Source: Oscillospiraceae bacterium
Lineage (GTDB): Bacteria; Bacillota; Clostridia; Oscillospirales; Oscillospiraceae
Length of the DNA: 9,256 bases
NCBI GenBank assembly: GCA_017438675.1
Contig: JAFRUW010000203.1
Span: 1-9,256, forward strand
Reading direction: 5' to 3'
Made by a program: the position numbers and the translations under genes. How positions within the stretch are numbered: position 1 is the stretch's first letter; every line of letters begins with the position of its first letter. The notes beneath the pieces were generated by a model that was given only the letters and a program-made list of their open reading frames with translations, had not been told where the DNA came from and searched no databases. Shown here in pieces: positions 1-4,849 of the stretch.

Positions 1-67
1 CCGCAAAACCGTATACGCACAATAAAGTTCACCACCGGACGAACGATTTGTTTCCACCGGGGGGTTT

Positions 68-88
68 CCAAAGGGGGAACGCCTTTGG
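68..88. repeat. Inverted repeat, 7-bp arms
   Basis: CCAAAGG at 68-74 and CCTTTGG at 82-88 form a perfect 7-bp stem with a 7-nt loop. It lies only 9 bp before the larger palindrome at 98-123, so the two may be parts of one folded repetitive element. There is no clear T-tract next to the stem, so I do not call it a terminator. Confidence 0.55.
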
Positions 89-97
89 TTTGCTTTG

Positions 98-123
98 CAT
101 ACTTTCTCAAATGAGAAAGTATG
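98..123. repeat. Near-perfect 26-bp palindrome
   Basis: CATACTTTCTCA (98-109) and TGAGAAAGTATG (112-123) are perfect 12-bp complements around a 2-nt centre (AA). A second small pair, CCGC (128-131) with GCGG (139-142), follows directly. Without an adjacent gene it could be a dispersed palindromic element (REP/MITE-like), a cruciform, or the hairpin of an RNA from a gene left of the window. Its genomic copy number cannot be judged here. Confidence 0.7.
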
Positions 124-210
124 TGCCCCGCGGCATGAGCGGTGAACAGATGGCAAATTGAAAATGGCGGTATTTTTTAATTCGGGGAACTAAAAAATGA
201 ATTGAAAAGC

Positions 211-229
211 GGGCGATCAATGATCGCCC
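211..229. repeat. Palindrome GGGCGATCA/TGATCGCCC
   Basis: Two 9-bp arms (211-219 and 221-229) are perfect complements around one central A. Read on the minus strand, the stem is followed by GCTTTTC and then an AT-rich run, so it could act as a weak backup terminator about 40 bp past the main glyA terminator. It could equally be a dispersed intergenic palindrome; the flanking CCCCTACGGG is not explained by a terminator. Confidence 0.6.
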
Positions 230-268
230 CTACGGGTACGGCGGGTTTTTACGAGCGTAAGAGAGACG

Positions 269-304
269 AAAAACCCCGGGACGCGATCCTTGGGCGTCCC
301 GGGG
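269..304 (-). terminator. Intrinsic terminator of glyA
   Basis: On the minus strand a perfect 11-bp GC-rich stem (304-294 with 284-274) closes a 9-nt loop and is followed directly by five T residues (273-269). It begins 31 bp past the glyA stop codon and points the right way, so it should end the glyA transcript. Confidence 0.9.
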
Positions 305-335
305 TGTGCGGTAATATTCAAATGCTTCCCGTTTC

Positions 336-1580
336 TTATTCGTAAATGGGATGGGCGGCGCAGAGAGCGGCGACACGGTCCGCGATCTCGGCCTTCTTGT
401 TTTCAAAATCTGTGGCGGTGAGGTAAATAAGCTCTGCCACCTCGGCCATGTCGGCCTCCTTGAAGCCTCTTGAGGTGACCGCCGGGGAGCCCAGACGGAC
501 GCCGCTTGTGTTGGCGGCGGACTCGGGATCGTTGGGGATCTTGTTCTTGTTGGCGGTGATATGAACCTCGTCAAGGCGCTTCTCCAGCTCCTTGCCGGTG
601 ATGCCTGTGCCGCGAAGGTCCAGGAGACAGAGGTGATTGTCGGTGCCGCCGGAGACCAGCTTCATGCCGTGAGCCAGGAGTCCCTGAGCCAGAGCCTCGG
701 AATTCTTCCTCACCTGAATCTGATACTCCTTAAACTCGGGGGTGAGAGCCTCGCCCATGGCGACGGCCTTTGCAGCCACGATGTGCATGAGGGGGCCGCC
801 CTGTGTGCCGGGGAAGATGGCGCTGTTGATCTTCTTCGCGATAGCTTCGTCGTTTGTGAAGATCATGCCGCCTCTGGGACCTCTCAGTGTCTTATGTGTG
901 GTTGTGGCAACAACGTCAGCCCAGGGGAAGGGAGAGGGATGGACGCCAGCCGCAACGAGACCGGCGATATGAGCCATGTCAACGAACAGGTACGCGCCCA
1001 CTTCCTTGGCGATGGCGGAAAACTTCTCAAAATCAAGGACGCGGGGATATGCGGAAGCGCCGGCGATGATCATTTTCGGCCTGCACTGAAGGGCTATCTC
1101 CCTGACCTCGTCGTAATCAATAAAGCCGTCGGCATTTGTGCCGTAGGGAACGTTATGATAAATCTTGCCGGAGAAATTGTAGGGTGCGCCGTGGGTCAGA
1201 TGACCGCCGTCGTCAAGCTTCATGCCCATGACGGTGTCGCCCGCCTGACAGAGAGCGGCATAAACGGCGTTGTTGGCCTGAGAACCGCTGTGGGGCTGGA
1301 CATTGGCGTACTTGCAGCCGAAGAGCTTTGTGGCCCGCTCGATGGCGATGCGCTCAACGATGTCGACATACTCGCAGCCGCCGTAATAGCGCTTGCCGGG
1401 ATAACCCTCGGCGTACTTGTTGGTGAGAACGGTGCCTGCCGCAGCCAGAACCGCGGGGCTTACGATGTTTTCGGAAGCGATAAGCTCAATGTTATTGCGC
1501 TGTCTGTTGAATTCAAGGGTGATCGCCTCGGCAACTTCTTTATCCTGAGCGCCGATTAAGTCAATAAGCTGCTGTACCAT
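336..1580 (-). CDS. glyA: Serine hydroxymethyltransferase
   Basis: This 414-residue protein is a complete SHMT, the PLP enzyme that converts serine and tetrahydrofolate to glycine and 5,10-methylene-tetrahydrofolate in the cytosol, the main source of one-carbon units. Visible signatures are IELIASEN near residue 31, YAEGYPGKRYYGG at 56-68 (substrate/dimer contacts), QPHSGSQAN at 95-103, the cofactor-stacking region around His126, DMAHIAGL at 201-208, TTTHKTLRGPRGG with the PLP-binding lysine at residue 230, and SGVRLGSPA with the substrate-carboxylate arginine at 362. Length is normal for bacterial GlyA. The ATG start is backed by a GGAGG site (1588-1592) 7 nt upstream. It has its own promoter at 1625-1653 and terminator at 269-304, so it appears to be monocistronic. 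Codon-frame quality is even throughout, with no sign of truncation or transfer. Confidence 0.98.
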   Translation of the reverse strand: MVQQLIDLIGAQDKEVAEAITLEFNRQRNNIELIASENIVSPAVLAAAGTVLTNKYAEGYPGKRYYGGCEYVDIVERIAIERATKLFGCKYANVQPHSGSQANNAVYAALCQAGDTVMGMKLDDGGHLTHGAPYNFSGKIYHNVPYGTNADGFIDYDEVREIALQCRPKMIIAGASAYPRVLDFEKFSAIAKEVGAYLFVDMAHIAGLVAAGVHPSPFPWADVVATTTHKTLRGPRGGMIFTNDEAIAKKINSAIFPGTQGGPLMHIVAAKAVAMGEALTPEFKEYQIQVRKNSEALAQGLLAHGMKLVSGGTDNHLCLLDLRGTGITGKELEKRLDEVHITANKNKIPNDPESAANTSGVRLGSPAVTSRGFKEADMAEVAELIYLTATDFENKKAEIADRVAALCAAHPIYE

Positions 1581-1624
1581 CTTTTTTCCTCCGCATTTAT
1601 ACTTTGTGGTTTCCGTGCTGTTTC

Positions 1625-1653
1625 ATTATATTGTATCGGCGCGCTGTTTTCAA
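1625..1653 (-). promoter_or_regulatory. glyA sigma-A-type promoter
   Basis: On the minus strand, TTGAAA (1653-1648) and TATAAT (1630-1625) are separated by exactly 17 bp, one mismatch in total from the housekeeping consensus. Transcription should start near 1618, giving an untranslated leader of about 38 nt before the ATG at 1580. That is too short for a glycine or tetrahydrofolate riboswitch, so control by a DNA-binding regulator is more likely than a leader switch. Confidence 0.85.
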
Positions 1654-1680
1654 TGATAAAATTCCCCAAAAAAACCGAAT

Positions 1681-1715
1681 GTTTTCCATTGAAAACTGGC
1701 AAATGGGGCATTTGC
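1681..1715. repeat. Two adjacent small palindromes upstream of glyA
   Basis: GTTTTC-CATT-GAAAAC (1681-1696) and GCAAATG-GGG-CATTTGC (1699-1715) are perfect inverted repeats two bases apart. They start 28 bp upstream of the glyA -35 box, between it and the terminator of the candidate small RNA. Dyads of this size and position fit operator sites for a dimeric regulator, but no regulator can be named. They could also form RNA hairpins in read-through transcripts. Confidence 0.55.
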
Positions 1716-1732
1716 GGCTAAATATTTATTCA

Positions 1733-1759
1733 TTTTCAGGAACTTTGCGCCCCTGAAAA
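1733..1759. repeat. Inverted repeat TTTTCAGG/CCTGAAAA
   Basis: Perfect 8-bp arms at 1733-1740 and 1752-1759 enclose an 11-nt loop. It sits just downstream of the minus-strand terminator at 1765-1793. The arms are A/T at their base, which resembles a weak bidirectional terminator, but there is no long T run beyond the stem on either strand, so an operator-like dyad remains possible. Confidence 0.45.
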
Positions 1760-1764
1760 ACGTC

Positions 1765-1793
1765 AAAAAAAGAGGCGGGCATCGCTGCCCGCC
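1765..1793 (-). terminator. Strong intrinsic terminator of the candidate small RNA
   Basis: Read on the minus strand, a perfect 8-bp stem GGCGGGCA/TGCCCGCC (1793-1786 with 1781-1774) closes a 4-nt loop and is followed by TC and seven T residues (1771-1765). This is a clear Rho-independent terminator for a minus-strand transcript that begins between glyA and the MMPL gene. No long ORF precedes it, which is the main reason to suspect a small RNA or very small gene here. Confidence 0.88.
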
Positions 1794-1920
1794 GAGAATA
1801 GGGTTGTGGGATAAAGATATGAGCTTACAGTCCTTGGGTAAACGCTGATTAAACAGAACTTCTTAATCCGGGTTTACTTGATACGGAACTGAGGCATCCT
1901 CATGCCATTGGATAAGCTGT
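1765..1920 (-). ncRNA. Candidate structured small RNA, about 156 nt
   Basis: Between a good promoter (1927-1955) and a strong terminator (1765-1793) lies a minus-strand stretch that folds well by eye. P1 pairs AGCTTA (1918-1913) with TAAGCT (1827-1822). P2 is the hairpin GGCAT-GAGG-ATGCC (1906-1893). P3 pairs CAGTTCC (1891-1885) with GGACTG (1833-1828) with one bulged base. P4 pairs GTAAAC (1877-1872) with GTTTAC (1843-1838), and P5 pairs GATTAA (1868-1863) with TTAATC (1852-1847). This gives a three-way junction with one long irregular arm, an unpaired tail (about 1821-1794) and the terminator hairpin. The predicted 5' end falls two bases before P1, as expected for an independent RNA. It matches none of the families I can recall in detail (6S, SRP RNA, tmRNA, RNase P, c-di-GMP or THF riboswitches). 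The overlapping 20-codon ORF is the main alternative. Confidence 0.5.
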
Positions 1921-1925
1921 GTCAT
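1863..1925 (-). CDS. Possible 20-codon small ORF overlapping the candidate RNA
   Basis: An ATG at 1925-1923 stands 9 nt after a GGAGGG site (1940-1935) and opens 20 codons ending in TAA at 1865-1863; the product would begin MTQLIQWHED and end in NPD. The ribosome site and spacing are good, but the peptide has no signal, membrane segment or motif I recognise. It ends inside the P5 stem, and the best promoter would start transcription inside the ORF, removing its start codon. An upstream promoter-like pair (TTGACG at 2015-2010, 17 bp, TACGAC at 1992-1987) could include it. Most likely a chance ORF, but a leader peptide or dual-function RNA cannot be excluded. Confidence 0.2.
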   Translation of the reverse strand: MTQLIQWHEDASVPYQVNPD

Positions 1926-1926
1926 T

Positions 1927-1955
1927 ATAATAATCCCTCCGGATGGATTTGTAAA
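1927..1955 (-). promoter_or_regulatory. Promoter of the candidate small RNA
   Basis: On the minus strand TTTACA (1955-1950) and TATTAT (1932-1927) are separated by 17 bp, each one base from consensus. An overlapping perfect TATAAT at 1929-1924 has a less suitable spacing of 20 bp. Initiation would be near 1920, directly at the base of the P1 stem of the predicted RNA. Confidence 0.6.
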
Positions 1956-1962
1956 TAGGAAG

Positions 1963-1998
1963 TTTTGCCGTAAAAGCACTACTTTTGTCGTAAAAAAG
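1963..1998. repeat. Tandem direct repeats, about two helical turns apart
   Basis: TTTTGCCGTAAAAG (1963-1976) and TTTTGTCGTAAAAAAG (1983-1998) start 20 bp apart, on the same face of the helix. They lie roughly 43-78 bp upstream of the predicted small-RNA start, where an activator or repressor could bind. Their core TGyCGTA differs by one base from the Spo0A box TGNCGAA of endospore formers, so the resemblance is suggestive only. Confidence 0.45.
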
Positions 1999-2023
1999 TT
2001 GCGAAAAACCGTCAAGTGCTTTT
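1972..2023. repeat. 9-bp inverted repeat with long loop
   Basis: AAAAGCACT (1972-1980) and AGTGCTTTT (2015-2023) are perfect complements 34 bp apart, and a nested ACTTTT/AAAAGT pair (1981-1986, 1994-1999) continues the dyad inward. On the plus strand the right arm runs into a T5 stretch, but no gene precedes it in that direction. It may simply belong to the control region between the divergent units. Confidence 0.4.
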
Positions 2024-2081
2024 TCCCGGAAACCGCCGGAAAAGGGCACGCGAAAAAAATGAAAAAATTTCCCGAAACAGA

Positions 2082-2110
2082 TGTACCTGACGGGGAATTT
2101 ATGATATAAT
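2082..2110 (+). promoter_or_regulatory. Extended -10 promoter of the MMPL operon
   Basis: TGATATAAT at 2102-2110 is a perfect -10 hexamer (2105-2110) with the TGn extension. The -35 region at the right distance (TGTACC, 2082-2087) is poor, as is usual for extended -10 promoters. An A-rich tract at 2049-2068 upstream could help polymerase binding. Transcription would start near 2117, leaving a leader of about 93 nt. Confidence 0.7.
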
Positions 2111-2120
2111 ATATATTTGT

Positions 2121-2188
2121 ATGGCTATGACCGCAGATAGGCGGGGCCGTTCATTATAACAAGTGTTCAGACGGAGATGCCTTCGTCT
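2121..2188 (+). promoter_or_regulatory. Folded 5' leader of the MMPL operon
   Basis: Two hairpins can be drawn in the leader. The first pairs ATGGCT (2121-2126) with GGCCGT (2145-2150, two wobbles) and CCGC (2131-2134) with GCGG (2141-2144). The second pairs AGACGGAG (2169-2176) with CTTCGTCT (2181-2188, one wobble) around a 4-nt loop and ends 6 nt before the ribosome site at 2195-2201. They could tune translation or message stability. I recognise no riboswitch class. Confidence 0.3.
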
Positions 2189-2209
2189 TGATATAAGGAG
2201 GATACCCAG

Positions 2210-4849
2210 TTGAAGGAAAGGGAAAATACAGCGGAGTTAAAACCACGGGCGGGTGAACGCTTCGTGGGCTTTGCTGTTCACAAAAGGAAGCTGTTTTTCG
2301 TAATCGCCGTGCTTATTGCGGTGGGCTGCGTCCTTACAAGCGTATGGACCCCCGCGTCAAGGGCGCTGTGGTCCTTTATGCCGGAATCCACCAATGCGGG
2401 CAGGGGCGCCGTGATCCTCGATGAGGAATTCACCGATCCGGGTGAGGCAAAGATACTTCTGGAGAACGTGTCCATCTCCCAGTGCGAGCTTATGAGAGAC
2501 AGGCTTTCGGAGATGGAGGGCGTCTATAAGGCCGAGTTCGACGAGAACTTCTACGATCACGGCAGGGGCGTCCTGAACGTTACATTCTACGAGCCTGACG
2601 ACATGAAGGCTTTTTATGAAGTCAAGGATGTGGTGGACCAGTTTGACGGCGGTATAGCCAGCGATATGGGAAGCGGCTGGGGCTTCGGCTGGGGAGCCGA
2701 TCTGAGCATGATCATCCTTTACGCCGCAGCGGCAGCGCTCCTTATCATCGCCCTTGTCTACGCCTCCCGCACATACAGGGACGTGTTTGTGTCCTTCCTT
2801 ATCACGGCATTTGCCATACTTATAAATTACGGTACGAACTTTATTCTTAAAAGAGTTTCCCCCGTCACCATGATCTCCGCCGGGGTCATTCAGGCTGTGC
2901 TCACCATGTACTACGCCATGATGATCTGCCGCAGATACACTGTGCAGCGGAAGAATTCCGGCCCCGAGGAGGCTGTCATCACCGCTGTGACCGGCGGTAT
3001 GAAGCGGATCCTTGCCGCCGCTGTCATTGCCCTTGCCGTATTCGGCGGGCTGATGTTTGCAGGCATTAAGCTTGGCCTTGAGTTCGCGATCGTCATGCTC
3101 AAGGGCGTCGCCCTCGGCATACTCTGCGTGTACGTGTTCCTCCCGGGCCTTCTCATGGCAAACGCCAAAAAGATGGACAAATCAAGGCACCAGCCCCTGC
3201 TGCCCAAGGTAAAGAAGCGCGGCAGATTCACATTCAACACAAAGATGGTTTTCCCCATCCTGTTCGCGGTTCTTGCAATCGGCGCCATCGTGTTCAACTA
3301 CGTCTATCAGGTGGATCCCCTTGCCTACAGCGACGGACGGATGCCCCTGCCCGTTAAAACAGGCAGCCAGTGGATCGAGTCACGGATCGAATCCGTTTTC
3401 GGAAAGGAAAGCGGCACAATGGACATGATCGTCCCCGCCGGGGACCCCGCCGCGGAGGAGGAGCTTACAAAGGCCCTTTCCGCCCTGCCCGAAGTGGTAT
3501 CGGTGAAGAGCGTCGCAAACGCCGCTGCCGCGGACTATTACCTGGGGGACCGCATTTCCACATGGCAGCTTGCCGACATCACAGGTATCGACAAATCGAA
3601 CGCCGAAGCCCTGTTTGAGGGATATATCACCGAACAGAGCGGCGGCATACCCATAACAATGGAGCGGGAGATCCCCTTTGCCGGCATTCTGGAATATACA
3701 TACGACAGGATGAAGGACGGCTCCCTTGAGGTTCCGGACGCCGTGGCAGAGCGGGTCAGCGAGGTGTACAAAGACCTCCGTGTGGAGGCGGACAGGCTCA
3801 TGGGCGAGACCCACGACAGGCTCATCATCGGCGTAAGACTGCCCTACGACAGCACCGAGGCCGCGGGAGCGGCCGATAAGATCCGCGAGCTCGGGCAGAG
3901 CTTTTTCGAGGATGAGGTATACCTCACCGGCGACCTGGGCATCGTCTCCGACGCGGCGGCCAGATATAAGCTGGACGTTATCATCGTCATGGCGGTGACG
4001 GCGGTGTTCCTGATCTGCGCCCTGTTCCTGCTGCTGAGGAAGATAGGTCAGGCGATCGTCCTTGCGTTTATGGTACAGGGCGGCGCATGGCTGTCCATGG
4101 CGGTGCCATATATCCTGCCGGGCTACATGCTGTTTGCCGGGGCCATGCTGGGATACGCGGTGCAGACCTGCGCCCTTGCGACCTACGCCGCGTCCACAGC
4201 CAACAGCTACAACAAGAACAAAAAAGACAACACCCTCAAGTGGGCCATCGGCAAGGCCATGAAGGACAACTACGTCCCCGTTACGGTGACCTGCGTGTTC
4301 CTCATCCTGTCCGGCGCGCTCCTTGCGGTGCTGTCCTTCAATAAATCGGTCATGAGCCTCGGCATCGCAATAGCGGTGGGCGGGATCATTGACATTATCG
4401 TCGCTCTCGCGGTCATTCCCCAGACGCTGCTGTTCTGGGATATCATTGCGGCGAAGGTCACCGGACAGCCCATTGTCCTGTCCAGCGCGCCCGCTGTGCC
4501 GCCGAAGGACGACAGGATGGACATTGTGGACGCCATCGAGAAGCTGAAGTCCGACGAGTACAAGGCCATGATGGAGTCCCCTGAGGAGACCATAGAGCTG
4601 CCTTCACAGAGGCAGGACGCCTCCGAAGCTCCTGCCGGGGCCGAAGAGCTGACCGCGGAGCTCCCCGGTGATACGGAGATCCTTCCGGAAACAGGATCGG
4701 CGGAGATGCCGGAACCGGAAATCGAGCTTCCCGGTTATCCGGAAAGTCTGGCGGAGGATGGCGCACCGGCTGCGGACGATCCCTTTGCCGACCTTTTCGG
4801 CGAGACTCCCGAGCCTTTTGAGAACGGGGAAAAGGAGGATGTGCAGTAA
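2210..4849 (+). CDS. MMPL/RND-superfamily 12-TM membrane protein, divergent
   Basis: This 879-residue protein has the MMPL layout: TM1 (about 28-46), an extracytoplasmic domain (47-163), TM2-TM6 (166-317), TM7 (346-366), a second extracytoplasmic domain (367-587), TM8-TM12 (588-740), and an acidic cytoplasmic tail. The stretch from GLEFAIVMLKG through VFLPGLL to KSRHQPLLPK (about 288-333) is typical of Firmicutes MMPL proteins, which export lipids or amphiphiles or resist antimicrobials. The start is TTG, set by AAGGAGG at 2195-2201 with 8-nt spacing; no in-frame Met occurs before residue 57. Two oddities stand out. Where TM4 and TM10 of relatives carry the proton-relay Asp-Tyr pair, this protein has Tyr234-Tyr235 and Gln652-Thr653. 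Residues 766-879 hold about 35 acidic and 7 basic residues, rich in Pro. The stop overlaps the next start (TAATG), so the two products are probably made together. Substrate unknown. Confidence 0.88.
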   Translation: MKERENTAELKPRAGERFVGFAVHKRKLFFVIAVLIAVGCVLTSVWTPASRALWSFMPESTNAGRGAVILDEEFTDPGEAKILLENVSISQCELMRDRLSEMEGVYKAEFDENFYDHGRGVLNVTFYEPDDMKAFYEVKDVVDQFDGGIASDMGSGWGFGWGADLSMIILYAAAAALLIIALVYASRTYRDVFVSFLITAFAILINYGTNFILKRVSPVTMISAGVIQAVLTMYYAMMICRRYTVQRKNSGPEEAVITAVTGGMKRILAAAVIALAVFGGLMFAGIKLGLEFAIVMLKGVALGILCVYVFLPGLLMANAKKMDKSRHQPLLPKVKKRGRFTFNTKMVFPILFAVLAIGAIVFNYVYQVDPLAYSDGRMPLPVKTGSQWIESRIESVFGKESGTMDMIVPAGDPAAEEELTKALSALPEVVSVKSVANAAAADYYLGDRISTWQLADITGIDKSNAEALFEGYITEQSGGIPITMEREIPFAGILEYTYDRMKDGSLEVPDAVAERVSEVYKDLRVEADRLMGETHDRLIIGVRLPYDSTEAAGAADKIRELGQSFFEDEVYLTGDLGIVSDAAARYKLDVIIVMAVTAVFLICALFLLLRKIGQAIVLAFMVQGGAWLSMAVPYILPGYMLFAGAMLGYAVQTCALATYAASTANSYNKNKKDNTLKWAIGKAMKDNYVPVTVTCVFLILSGALLAVLSFNKSVMSLGIAIAVGGIIDIIVALAVIPQTLLFWDIIAAKVTGQPIVLSSAPAVPPKDDRMDIVDAIEKLKSDEYKAMMESPEETIELPSQRQDASEAPAGAEELTAELPGDTEILPETGSAEMPEPEIELPGYPESLAEDGAPAADDPFADLFGETPEPFENGEKEDVQ

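Larger units (their letters stand above)
1..268. other. Gene-free left edge with inverted repeats
   Basis: I see no supportable gene here. Some frames stay open for short stretches, but none has a ribosome binding site, a plausible start or protein-like composition. A reading frame entering from the left edge and stopping at the TAA at 23-25 could be the tail of an upstream gene, but too little is visible to say. The stretch is rich in inverted repeats (68-88, 98-123, 211-229) and has a small direct repeat CCACCGG at 32-38 and 54-60. It resembles intergenic repetitive or post-transcriptional hairpin sequence rather than coding DNA. Confidence 0.6.

Noticed and set aside
1..150. Short open frames running in from the left edge
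   Set aside because: No frame shows codon bias, a domain or a start signal, and the palindromes break up any coding interpretation.
561..1559. A 332-codon plus-strand ORF antisense to glyA
   Set aside because: It lies entirely over the complete glyA gene, has no recognisable domain, and its length follows from the GC-rich third codon positions of glyA. The glyA motifs and ribosome site leave no doubt about the real strand.
1581..1653. Glycine or tetrahydrofolate riboswitch in the glyA leader
   Set aside because: The strong promoter places the start near 1618, leaving only about 38 nt of leader, too short for either class, and no matching stems are present.
2117..2209. c-di-GMP or another known riboswitch in the MMPL leader
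   Set aside because: The leader is short, with two simple hairpins and none of the conserved core sequences I know for these classes.
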